In this document: one piece after another, positions 8,612 through 16,396 of the stretch
Numbering within the stretch: the first letter of the stretch is position 1
Layout: each line of letters starts with the position of its first letter
Assembly (NCBI GenBank): GCA_964633465.1
Contig: CAZWGB010000007.1
Location: forward strand, 1 to 40,021
Direction of reading: 5' to 3'
DNA length: 40,021 nt
Origin: DTSX01 sp964633465
GTDB taxonomy: Bacteria; Pseudomonadota; Gammaproteobacteria; Steroidobacterales; UBA11654
Made by a program: the position numbers and the translations under genes
Notes under the pieces: model-generated
Told to the model about the DNA's origin: nothing
Databases searched by the model: none
The model's input: the letters and a program-made list of their open reading frames with translations, nothing else

Positions 8612-10270
8612 ATGAAATTGGGAGATCAAAAACCAAACAAAATATTGGTGTTTAATGCCTTGCCATATGCCAATAATTCAATACACATAGGCCATCTGGT
8701 AGGCTACATTCAAGCAGATATCTGGGTTCGTTTTCAAAAGCTCCAAGGACTAGAATGTCTTTACCTTTGTGCAAGCGATGCACACGGTACCCCAATTATG
8801 TTAAGTGCCGAAGAAATTGGCGTCGATCCCAAGGAACTTGCGGCTGAATATACCATTCAACATCGACAGGATTTTTCAGACTTTTTAATTCAATTTGACA
8901 ACTATTACACGACAGACTCGAAGGAAAACCAAGAGCTGGTGGAAAGCATTTTTTCAAGTCTCTCAAATTCTGGTCATATTGAGAAAAAAATTATTGAGCA
9001 AGCATACGATGAAAAACAACAAATGTTCCTGCCTGACCGATATGTCCGTGGAGAATGTCCCAATTGCGGAGAAGCTGATCAATACGGGGACAGTTGCGAA
9101 AACTGCGGTAATACTTACAAAACAACGGATTTGATTAATCCAATCTCAGTACTCTCAGGTATAAAACCTTCTCTGAAAAAATCTGAACACTATTTCCTTA
9201 AACTGAAGAATTTTGAGTCAATGCTACGAGATTGGATTGAAACAATCGATATCCATGATTCTGTCAAAGCAAAGCTCAGTGAATGGTTTGCAACAGGGTT
9301 AAAAAATTGGGATATATCAAGGGATGAGCCCTACTTTGGATTCAAAATTCCAGGTGAGGAGAGTAAGTATTTCTACGTCTGGCTTGATGCGCCAGTGGGG
9401 TACCTTGCATCCTTGAAGCACCTATGTGATCAAGATAACAACTCCTATCAGTATGACGACTATTTTAGCAAGGACAACAACACCCGTTTGATTCATTTTA
9501 TTGGCAAAGACATTATCTACTTCCATTCGCTCTTTTGGCCTGCCGTCCTTGAGGGCGCTGGACTGAAAAAACCCGATGGGATCTACGTCAACGGATTTCT
9601 CACAGTGAACGGTAAGAAAATGTCCAAATCCAGAGGAACCATGATCAAGGCAAGGACTTACCTGAACCACATTAACCCTGAATACCTGCGTTATTATTAT
9701 GCCCATAAACTAAACAGTGGCATCGATGATTTTGATTTGAACACCGATGATTTTATCAACAAAGTTAATTCGGACTTGGTGGGCAAATGGATCAATATTG
9801 CTAGCCGCTGTGCCAAATTCATTAATAACAATTTTGACAACCAGCTGAGTGCTACAATCCATGCCCCTGAACTACTGACTGATTTTCAAGAACAATCTGA
9901 TGTTATAGCAGAAATGTATGAAAATCGTGAGTTTGGACAAGCAATGCGTGTCATTATGAACTTGGCTGACCGTGCCAATCAGTACCTGGATCAACAAAAA
10001 CCCTGGTTACTTATCAAAGATAAAACTCAAGAAGATCAGGTACAAACCATTTGTACTATGGGCCTGAATCTGTTCTATATCCTAATGATTTACCTTAAAC
10101 CTGTGGTACCCAGTATTGTGAAAAAAGCCGAGATCTTTCTCAATATAGACAGCCCGCAATGGTCTGGAATTAAGGAAAACCTTATTGATCATCAAATTAA
10201 CGACTATAAGCCCCTTTTAATTCGGCTTAAGGCTGAGGATGTTGAAGCCATGATTGATCCTTCCTTATAG
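8612..10270 (+). CDS. metG: Methionyl-tRNA synthetase, catalytic and anticodon domains only
   Basis: Class I synthetase of 552 residues. HIGH signature HIGH at 25-28, a zinc knuckle CPNCGEADQYGDSCENC at about 149-165, and KMSKS at about 336-340 are all visible, followed by the helical anticodon-binding domain. The E. coli enzyme has 677 residues because a tRNA-binding OB-fold is fused at the C-terminus. Here the reading frame stops at TAG (10268-10270) in the linker (AEDVEAMIDPSL), and the OB domain is encoded in the same frame just downstream as its own gene. The two halves together match a complete MetG, so this looks like a gene fission and the enzyme is expected to be functional. Confidence 0.94.
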   Translation: MKLGDQKPNKILVFNALPYANNSIHIGHLVGYIQADIWVRFQKLQGLECLYLCASDAHGTPIMLSAEEIGVDPKELAAEYTIQHRQDFSDFLIQFDNYYTTDSKENQELVESIFSSLSNSGHIEKKIIEQAYDEKQQMFLPDRYVRGECPNCGEADQYGDSCENCGNTYKTTDLINPISVLSGIKPSLKKSEHYFLKLKNFESMLRDWIETIDIHDSVKAKLSEWFATGLKNWDISRDEPYFGFKIPGEESKYFYVWLDAPVGYLASLKHLCDQDNNSYQYDDYFSKDNNTRLIHFIGKDIIYFHSLFWPAVLEGAGLKKPDGIYVNGFLTVNGKKMSKSRGTMIKARTYLNHINPEYLRYYYAHKLNSGIDDFDLNTDDFINKVNSDLVGKWINIASRCAKFINNNFDNQLSATIHAPELLTDFQEQSDVIAEMYENREFGQAMRVIMNLADRANQYLDQQKPWLLIKDKTQEDQVQTICTMGLNLFYILMIYLKPVVPSIVKKAEIFLNIDSPQWSGIKENLIDHQINDYKPLLIRLKAEDVEAMIDPSL

Positions 10271-10294
10271 CAAAATAAATGAATGGAGAAAAAT

Positions 10295-10618
10295 ATGATT
10301 GATTTTGATGAGTTTATGAAAGTTGATTTACGGATTGCCAAGATCATTGATGCTGAAAATGTAGAAGAAGCAGACAAGCTTATAAAAATTATTGTGGATC
10401 TTGGAAATGAAAAACGAACAATTTTTGCAGGCATTAAAGGATTCTATGAAGCGGAGAACCTGATTGGAAAAAACATCGTCGTGGTAGCAAATCTGGAGCC
10501 ACGAAAAATGCGTTTTGGGATCTCAGAAGGGATGTTACTTGCAGCAGGAGATGATCAAAATGGGGTTTTTTTGGTTGCACCTGATACAGGTGCTTCACCA
10601 GGGATGCGAGTCAGGTAA
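10295..10618 (+). CDS. tRNA-binding OB-fold domain, detached MetG C-terminus (Trbp111-like)
   Basis: 107 residues that align throughout with the C-terminal dimerisation/tRNA-binding domain of gammaproteobacterial MetG: DFDEFMKVDLRIAKI near the start, then KRTIFAGI, VVANLEPRKMRFGISEGM, and a GASPGMRV end. The start at 10295 is chosen because GGAG lies at 10285-10288, six bases upstream; ATG at 10283 is possible but badly spaced. It is in frame with metG (1683 bases from the metG start) and separated by TAG at 10268 and TGA at 10280. It probably works as a dimer that holds tRNA for the separate MetG, as Trbp111 does in Aquifex (known for that family). Confidence 0.88.
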   Translation: MIDFDEFMKVDLRIAKIIDAENVEEADKLIKIIVDLGNEKRTIFAGIKGFYEAENLIGKNIVVVANLEPRKMRFGISEGMLLAAGDDQNGVFLVAPDTGASPGMRVR

Positions 10619-10637
10619 CACAAATAGAGTTGAGAAA

Positions 10638-11267
10638 ATGAACCCGATTACGGCAAAACGGATCTTCGCCTCCCTTGCTGAAACCAATCCCAGACCAACC
10701 ACTGAACTGACCTACAAATCAAACTTTGAGCTGCTGATAGCTGTGATGCTTTCTGCCCAAGCTACTGACGTCAGTGTAAATAAAGCCACAAAAGGATTAT
10801 TTGCTTTGGCCGATACAGCGGAATCAATGCTTGAACTTGGCGAAAAAAAAATCAAAGCTCAGATTAAAAGCATTGGTTTATATAACACTAAAGCCAAAAA
10901 CATAGTCAATACATGTCAAATCCTAATTGAACAGCACCAAGGACTTGTACCCAAACTCAGATCGCAACTGGAAGCATTGCCTGGGGTAGGCAGAAAGACT
11001 GCAAATGTTATTCTGAATACAGCATTCGGTGAGCCAACGATAGCTGTGGATACCCATGTGTTTCGTGTCGCCAACCGCACTGGATTAGCAAAAGGTAAAA
11101 CCCCGCTTGCCGTGGAACAGGGGTTGTTGGATATTGTCCCAAACGCATTCATTCAGAATGCCCATCACTTGTTGATCCTACACGGTAGATATACTTGTGT
11201 TGCTAGGCAACCTTTGTGTTATAACTGTACTATCCGGTCTGACTGTGAATTTAAAGATAGAAAATAG
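10638..11267 (+). CDS. nth: Endonuclease III
   Basis: DNA glycosylase/AP lyase that removes oxidised pyrimidines. From the ATG at 10638 it has 209 residues, close to the 211 of E. coli; the open frame upstream to 10515 only overlaps the OB-fold gene and is not part of it. The helix-hairpin-helix LPGVGRKTANV carries catalytic Lys120, and Asp138 lies in AVDTHVFR, both at the same numbers as in E. coli. The iron-sulfur loop C187-x6-C194-x2-C197-x5-C203 is intact. It begins 19 bases after the OB-fold gene and is probably cotranscribed. Confidence 0.96.
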   Translation: MNPITAKRIFASLAETNPRPTTELTYKSNFELLIAVMLSAQATDVSVNKATKGLFALADTAESMLELGEKKIKAQIKSIGLYNTKAKNIVNTCQILIEQHQGLVPKLRSQLEALPGVGRKTANVILNTAFGEPTIAVDTHVFRVANRTGLAKGKTPLAVEQGLLDIVPNAFIQNAHHLLILHGRYTCVARQPLCYNCTIRSDCEFKDRK

Positions 11268-11273
11268 ACATTC

Positions 11274-12425
11274 ATGAGCAATAAAGAAACGCCCCAAGTC
11301 ATTGCAGCTATTCTTCTCAGCTGTGCTGGTGTATTTATGGTATTTGGCATGCCATTTTTTGTTGGTGGTCTAATTTCTGAACTGGGATTTTCTCAAGCTC
11401 AAGCTAATTTAATCTCATCTGCTGAAATTGCTGGAATGGCCCTTTCCTCATTATTGGGTGCTGCTTGGATTGGAAGATTTAACTGGCGGCACATTGCCAT
11501 GTTTGGCTTATTAGCAATACTGGGGGGAAATCTTGTATCCTGTTATGTTGATAATTTCCAAGCTTTAGTTGCCACTCGATTTATCACTGGATTACTTGGA
11601 CATGGAACAGCTTTTGCCCTTGGAATTGCTGCAATTGGCAGTACTTCTCAGCCAGATAGAAATTTTGGCTTTACTATCGCCTCTCAAGTTGTGATGGGGG
11701 CCTTGACAGCTCTTATTGTTCCAAAAACAATTGCAACCTATGGCATTGCAGGGATGTGCATTCCTGCTGCGATTCTAGCTGTTGTAGCAATGGTATTTAT
11801 GCCAAAACTAGCAACCTCCGGCCATGCCCAAAACGCTGATCCAGTTCAGAGTAAAAAAACTGGAATACTGTTACTACCCCTTCTTGGACTCTTCATAATG
11901 ATCATTTGGCAAATGGGTGTCGGACCTTTCTTTAATAACCTTGTCCCTTATGGCATCTCAATTGAACTCGATCCATCAGATATAGGCACGGCTTTGTTCT
12001 TGAGTACCGGTCTCAGCATTATTGGTCCATTATCTGCATCTGCATTGGCGAATAAAATCAATAGAAACATACCAGTTTGCATCGCCCTGACTGTGCAATT
12101 TCTGATCATTCTTTCGTTTCAAGGTGAGATAACCTGGATTGGATTTACAATAAGAGCCATCCTATTCCAAACCGCCTGGAATTTCTCTGGACCATTTTTG
12201 ATGGGCATGATTGCCAGTGTCGATGAATCCGGTCGCTACAGCGTCTTAATTCCTGCATCACAGTTGGGTGGTATCGCACTTGGACACGCTGTGATTGCCT
12301 CACTCGTCCAGGGAAACAACCTTGTCCTAGTCAACTACTTTTGTGCAGGTGCAATTTTTCTTTCTGTCTTCTTATTTATTATGGTTGCAGGGAAAATGAG
12401 TCGGAGGAAACAAGAGGTCGGTTAA
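11274..12425 (+). CDS. Major facilitator superfamily transporter
   Basis: 383 residues with about twelve hydrophobic segments and few charged residues, in the 6+6 arrangement of MFS permeases. A central hydrophilic loop at about 180-195 (SGHAQNADPVQSKK) separates the halves. The first half has typical signals: GxLADRxGRR is replaced by GAAWIGRFNWRH (about 63-74), and the GHGTAFALGIA stretch is in helix 4. The start ATG at 11274 is six bases beyond the nth stop, so the two are likely cotranscribed, although no functional link is evident. I do not recognise a substrate class. Confidence 0.75.
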   Translation: MSNKETPQVIAAILLSCAGVFMVFGMPFFVGGLISELGFSQAQANLISSAEIAGMALSSLLGAAWIGRFNWRHIAMFGLLAILGGNLVSCYVDNFQALVATRFITGLLGHGTAFALGIAAIGSTSQPDRNFGFTIASQVVMGALTALIVPKTIATYGIAGMCIPAAILAVVAMVFMPKLATSGHAQNADPVQSKKTGILLLPLLGLFIMIIWQMGVGPFFNNLVPYGISIELDPSDIGTALFLSTGLSIIGPLSASALANKINRNIPVCIALTVQFLIILSFQGEITWIGFTIRAILFQTAWNFSGPFLMGMIASVDESGRYSVLIPASQLGGIALGHAVIASLVQGNNLVLVNYFCAGAIFLSVFLFIMVAGKMSRRKQEVG

Positions 12426-12427
12426 AC

Positions 12428-12457
12428 AAGGTCTTTAGGTTTTTAAGATCCTTTTTT
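12428..12457 (+). terminator. Imperfect hairpin plus T-run after the MFS gene
   Basis: AAGGTCTT at 12428-12435 pairs with AAGATCCTT at 12445-12453, leaving one bulged T, followed by a T-rich tract. It sits just after the MFS stop and touches the end of the convergent lpdA. The bulge and AT-rich stem make it a modest candidate for the end of the metG-nth-MFS transcript. Confidence 0.4.
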
Positions 12458-13880
12458 ATTTTTTAAGGTAAAGATCGGTAATGGTTCCTTCGTAAGCCTC
12501 TGCTGCCATTGTGAGAGTTTCAGAGAGTGACGGGTGGGGGTGAACGGTCAAAGAAACATCGGACACATTGCAATCCATTTCTATGGCGAGACCTATTTCT
12601 GCAATCAGTTCTCCAGCGTTGGTGCCAACTATTCCGCCACCTAGGAGTCTCTTGGTAACTGGCTCAAAGAGCAGCTTGGTTAAACCTTCAGACCGATTGA
12701 TGGTGAGAGATCGGCCGCTGGCTGCCCATGGAAATACACCTTTCTCATAGGATATGTTATTTGTTAAGCAGTTATTTTCTGTAAGGCCAACCCAAGCAAT
12801 TTCCGGATCGGTGTATGCAACGGATGGAATGCAATGAGTATCCAGTGCTGTAGTGATACCCGCTGCAACTTCTGAGGCCACTTTGGCTTCATGACTGGCC
12901 TTATGAGCAAGCATAGGCTCACCAACTACATCGCCAATTGCAAAGATATTGGTAACATTAGTTCGCATTTGGTGATCGACAGGTATTATGCCATTTTTGC
13001 TAACCTCAATACCGGCCTTATTAGCATCTATTAAATTTCCATTTGCCACCCTGCCAACTGAAACCAGAACCGCATCATAAATGCCTGAATGAGTCACCTT
13101 AGAATTTTTGAAGGTTATTTCAATACCTTCTTTTTTTACTAAACCAGCAGTGACCTCAAAGCCCTTAAAGATTTCCTCACACTTGCTCTCAAGTGACTTC
13201 TCAAGAGGTTTTACTAGATCCTGGTCTGTACCAGGCATCAATGTTCCGGTTAATTCCACTATGCTTACCATGGACCCCAATGAAGAATAAATAGTTGCCA
13301 TTTCAAGACCAATAATTCCACCACCTACGATAAGGATGTTATTTGGGATCTCTGTGAGCTCAAGTGCACTAGTGGAGTCAATGATTCTCGGATCATCAGG
13401 TAAAAATGGTAAAGTTACCGGCTGAGATCCGGTAGCGATAATGCATTGCTCAAAGGTTAGAAGTGATTCCCCATCATCGGACTCAATTTTTAAACTGTTG
13501 GTAGATATAAAATAGGCAGAGCCTTGAACAACTGTCACATTCCTTTTATCAGCCAAGCCTCTTAATCCTCTTGTCAATCCTGAAATTAACTTGTTCTTCC
13601 AATTTTTCATTACTTCAAGATCAAGTTTTGGTTCATTGAAATAAAGCCCTGTAACCGCTGCTTCTTTGGATTCGTCAATGACTTTGGCGACATGCAGTAA
13701 AGCTTTTGAGGGAATACAGCCAACATTAAGGCAAACACCACCTAAGTTGGCATATCTATCGATAAGTGTAACTTTCATGCCTAGATCTGCAGCTCTGAAT
13801 GCTGCAGTATAACCACCAGGACCTGAACCAATTACTACAAGCTCTGTGTGTTCATTGGATGCATCTCTAGTCTTAGTCAT
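12456..13880 (-). CDS. lpdA: Dihydrolipoyl dehydrogenase (E3)
   Basis: 474-residue flavoprotein that reoxidises dihydrolipoyl groups of E2 and passes electrons to NAD+. The FAD-binding GSGPGGYTAAFRAAD (about 18-32), the redox disulfide in GGVCLNVGCIPSKALL (Cys50 and Cys55), the NAD-binding GGGIIGLEMA and the C-terminal His-Glu pair in TVHPHPSLSETL (about 445-456) are all intact. It overlaps the end of aceF by eight bases (ATGACTAA), a strong sign of one operon and translational coupling. Given the pairing with an acetyl-transferring E2, its main role is probably in pyruvate dehydrogenase, and it may also serve other 2-oxoacid complexes. Confidence 0.95.
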   Translation of the reverse strand: MTKTRDASNEHTELVVIGSGPGGYTAAFRAADLGMKVTLIDRYANLGGVCLNVGCIPSKALLHVAKVIDESKEAAVTGLYFNEPKLDLEVMKNWKNKLISGLTRGLRGLADKRNVTVVQGSAYFISTNSLKIESDDGESLLTFEQCIIATGSQPVTLPFLPDDPRIIDSTSALELTEIPNNILIVGGGIIGLEMATIYSSLGSMVSIVELTGTLMPGTDQDLVKPLEKSLESKCEEIFKGFEVTAGLVKKEGIEITFKNSKVTHSGIYDAVLVSVGRVANGNLIDANKAGIEVSKNGIIPVDHQMRTNVTNIFAIGDVVGEPMLAHKASHEAKVASEVAAGITTALDTHCIPSVAYTDPEIAWVGLTENNCLTNNISYEKGVFPWAASGRSLTINRSEGLTKLLFEPVTKRLLGGGIVGTNAGELIAEIGLAIEMDCNVSDVSLTVHPHPSLSETLTMAAEAYEGTITDLYLKK

Positions 13881-15168
13881 TCTTACTCTCTGGCTCTCCC
13901 ATTAATGTCTCTGGGTCTTCAAGTAAGGATTTGAGCAAAGAAGTAAACTGGATCCCTGCTACGCCATCTGCAACCCTATGATCGTATGACAAAGACAATG
14001 GCAGAATCAGTCGTGGCAAAAACTGTCCATTAATGTGAACGGGTTTTACCTTAGCCTTGGATATTCCTAAAATGGCCACTTCTGGAGCATTGATTATTGG
14101 TGTGAAACCAGTTCCACCAAACCCTCCTAGACTTGACACAGTAAAAGTACCACCTTGCATTGCTTCAAGTTTGATTTTACCATCCCTAGCGACCGCACTC
14201 AGGTCGTTCAATTCTTTGGCAATAGTCAAAATGTTTTTCTGGTCAGTATTTTTGACAACAGGCACCAAAAGTCCCCTTGGAGTATTAGTGGCAAAACCTA
14301 TGTTGTAGTATTTTTTATGCACCAAATCTTCTTGATTTTCATAAATCGAAGCATTGAAATCAGGGAATTTTTGGAGCGCCTGAGTAACAGCCTTGATTAC
14401 AAATGAGAGCAAAGTTAGACGAATATCCTTTTGTTTTGCTTCTTCTTTCATCTCCAGACGTATTTGTTCAATGGCATTGATATCAACTTCATCGTGTTGT
14501 GTTACATGAGGAATATTTATCCAACTGGCTTGAAGTCTTGGACCAGAAATTTTTTTGATGCGACTCAAGGGAACCATTTCAACATCACCAAAACTTGAAT
14601 GGTCAACTTCTGGAACATCTGGCAATCCAACCTGATGGCTTGGAGATCCAGACGAGAAAATTGCTTTAGCGTGGTCTTTAAGGTCCTCTGCCAAAACTCG
14701 CTGCCGCATGCCTGTTCCCTTGACTAGGGTTAAGTCGACACCCCATTCACGAGCCATCTTCCTGACTGAGGGGCTTGCATGAATTCCTGCAAAGGATTTT
14801 TGGATGACAGGCTGTGATTTGGAGGGAGCCTTCTTTTTGCTTTCGGGTAGTGCTTCAGGCTCAACACTTGGTTCCACCGTATCCTGTGCTTGAACCTGTT
14901 GCTTCTTTTGTTTTGCTGCCCCCTGTTCTTCCCTTAAGGTGACAGAAACTTCACAAATCTTATCTCCCTGGTTGACTTTTGATCCATTTTCAACAAATAA
15001 GGCAGTGATTGTACCGGCATAAGGCGAAGGCAAATCCATAGCTGCTTTCTCAGTCTCAAGGGTCAACAGCGGATTATCAATTTCTACCGTGTCTCCCTCT
15101 TTAACCAACATTTCAACAATTTCAACGTCCTGAAAATCACCTAGATCAGGTAACAAAATTGTCTCCAT
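13873..15168 (-). CDS. aceF: Dihydrolipoyllysine acetyltransferase, E2 of pyruvate dehydrogenase
   Basis: 431 residues: one lipoyl domain with the lipoylated Lys41 in ETEKAAM, a charged Gln/Lys/Pro-rich linker, an E3-binding domain (HASPSVRKMAREWGVDL, near 130-147), a second linker, and a catalytic domain ending with the active-site DHRVADG (396-402). The E. coli E2 has three lipoyl domains; this one has a single domain. The E1 gene (aceE), normally just upstream, is absent: the upstream neighbour is grxD, 71 bases away. An AAGGAG-like sequence is about 15 bases before the ATG, farther than usual. PDH is favoured over 2-oxoglutarate dehydrogenase by overall resemblance, but the assignment could be tested by finding the E1 partner. 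Confidence 0.88.
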   Translation of the reverse strand: METILLPDLGDFQDVEIVEMLVKEGDTVEIDNPLLTLETEKAAMDLPSPYAGTITALFVENGSKVNQGDKICEVSVTLREEQGAAKQKKQQVQAQDTVEPSVEPEALPESKKKAPSKSQPVIQKSFAGIHASPSVRKMAREWGVDLTLVKGTGMRQRVLAEDLKDHAKAIFSSGSPSHQVGLPDVPEVDHSSFGDVEMVPLSRIKKISGPRLQASWINIPHVTQHDEVDINAIEQIRLEMKEEAKQKDIRLTLLSFVIKAVTQALQKFPDFNASIYENQEDLVHKKYYNIGFATNTPRGLLVPVVKNTDQKNILTIAKELNDLSAVARDGKIKLEAMQGGTFTVSSLGGFGGTGFTPIINAPEVAILGISKAKVKPVHINGQFLPRLILPLSLSYDHRVADGVAGIQFTSLLKSLLEDPETLMGEPESKND

Positions 15169-15239
15169 CTTTGAAATATCAGTTCTCCTTACAATAATTT
15201 AGGATTGTTATTTTTGGCCTTGGTGTTTTTTCACCCTAA

Positions 15240-15560
15240 TTAATCGCTAGCATCAATTGAATTAAGCAACGTTTCCAATTCTCCAGCTTGATACATTTGT
15301 TCGACGATATCTGAACCGCCTACGAGCTCACCATTGATATAAAGCTGGGGGAATGTTGGCCAGTTTGAATAACTTTTTAAGCCATCTTTCAACTCTGGAT
15401 CTTCGAGTATATTTACAAAAGCAAAGCGTTTTCCAGATGCCTTTAAAATTCCACATACTTTTGCAGAAAACCCACATTGGGGGAAATCAGGAGTGCCTTT
15501 CATGTAAAGCAATAATGGAAAGTTGTTTAATTGTTCTTCAATTCGTGAATTTATCTCCAT
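15240..15560 (-). CDS. grxD: Monothiol glutaredoxin
   Basis: 106 residues from the ATG at 15560, chosen because AGGTG lies about six bases upstream; an upstream GTG at 15569 would add three residues. The monothiol active site CGFS is at 29-32, preceded by LLYMKGTPDFPQ, and the glutathione-binding WPTFPQLYINGELVGGSDI follows. Grx4-type proteins bind a [2Fe-2S] cluster as a glutathione-bridged dimer and take part in iron-sulfur delivery and iron sensing. It may share a transcript with aceF-lpdA, with a 71-base gap, though no terminator or promoter is evident there. Confidence 0.94.
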   Translation of the reverse strand: MEINSRIEEQLNNFPLLLYMKGTPDFPQCGFSAKVCGILKASGKRFAFVNILEDPELKDGLKSYSNWPTFPQLYINGELVGGSDIVEQMYQAGELETLLNSIDASD

Positions 15561-15674
15561 CACTAACACCTATATTTTCTTATGAAAATCTATTATAAAT
15601 TCTATAACAAAGAAAGTGTCCATTATTTTCATTGCTCGCTATGTTACACCTCCTATCAAAAAGGAATAAAAAAT

Positions 15675-15683
15675 TGCTATACT
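15675..15683 (+). promoter_or_regulatory. Extended -10 promoter for the PuuD-like gene
   Basis: TGC followed by TATACT gives the extended -10 pattern TGnTATAAT with one mismatch. No good -35 is present, as is common with extended -10 promoters. The start point would be near 15690, leaving a 60-base leader with AAAAAGGG as ribosome-binding site at about 15733-15740, before the ATG at 15750. The gap upstream also contains the start region of the divergent grxD. Confidence 0.5.
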
Positions 15684-15749
15684 TTTAAAGTTGGTTTGCA
15701 AGAAATAAAAAGATCTCTAAATAATCAATTTTAAAAAGGGTAAAAAATT

Positions 15750-16349
15750 ATGAATCCATTAGATAAAATTTCAGGAACAATCATTACCGGCCTCGTGATT
15801 TCGGTAGTCATTGCAGTCGGTACAAGTTTGGATGGAGCAAGTGCCGCCAATTCACTTGTAATTTGGCTCCACGTCGCAGCTGGTGTTGCATGGATAGGCT
15901 TGCTTTATTATTTTAATTTTGTCCAAGTCCCCTCCATTGGAGAGGCAAATGCAGATGCCGAAGGCCCAGGTCCTGCAGCAATCACAAAGTACGTAGCTCC
16001 AAGAGCCCTCCTCTGGTTTCGTTGGGCTGCCTTGGTGACATGGTTGTCAGGCGCATTATTCCTGTTTTTAAATGGAAATCTTGGAGATGCTTTCGAGCTT
16101 GGACTGCGAACAGGTAATGCTTATGCTACCACCATAGGTATTGGTGCTTGGATGGGAACCATTATGTTATTTAATGTCTGGATTCTTATCTGGCCAAATC
16201 AGAAAAAAGTGCTTGGAATCGTCGAGGCAACAGCTGAAGAAAAAGCCAAAGGTGCAAGAATTGCATTCCTTGCATCAAGAACCAATACAATGCTGTCCAT
16301 CCCGATGCTCATGAGCATGGTGGGTGCCGGTCACGGTTTCTTTATGTAA
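15750..16349 (+). CDS. PuuD-like membrane domain protein (DUF989 type), without cytochrome c
   Basis: 199-residue membrane protein with about five hydrophobic segments. The stretch VIWLHVAAGVAWIGLLYYFNFVQVPS (about 37-62) and the later APRALLWFRWAALVTWLSG (about 88-106) are hallmarks of the N-terminal membrane part of urate hydroxylase PuuD and its relatives. In PuuD this part is followed by a C-terminal cytochrome c; here the protein ends at GAGHGFFM and no CxxCH is present. Two histidines at the membrane edges (about residues 40 and 196) are plausible haem ligands (inference). The gene stands alone between its own promoter and terminator, and no purine-catabolic genes are nearby, so urate oxidation should not be assumed. 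Similar short proteins are common in marine bacteria; function unknown. Confidence 0.7.
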   Translation: MNPLDKISGTIITGLVISVVIAVGTSLDGASAANSLVIWLHVAAGVAWIGLLYYFNFVQVPSIGEANADAEGPGPAAITKYVAPRALLWFRWAALVTWLSGALFLFLNGNLGDAFELGLRTGNAYATTIGIGAWMGTIMLFNVWILIWPNQKKVLGIVEATAEEKAKGARIAFLASRTNTMLSIPMLMSMVGAGHGFFM

Positions 16350-16372
16350 AAATACCCCCGCACATTAAAAAA

Positions 16373-16395
16373 GGCCCAGCTTGCTGGGTCTTTTT
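16373..16395. terminator. Bidirectional rho-independent terminator
   Basis: GGCCCAG pairs with CTGGGTC across the loop CTTG (one G-T pair), with a T-run at 16391-16395 on the plus strand and an A-run before it that serves as a T-run on the minus strand. It lies between two convergent genes and can end both the PuuD-like transcript and the YidC-like operon. Confidence 0.85.
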
Positions 16396-16396
16396 G

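Noticed and set aside
10268..10282. Stop codon read-through joining metG to its OB-fold domain
   Set aside because: There are two different stops (TAG then TGA) within 15 bases and the downstream gene has its own ribosome-binding site.
10515..10637. N-terminal extension of nth
   Set aside because: It is an out-of-frame reading of the OB-fold gene; the normal Nth begins at 10638.
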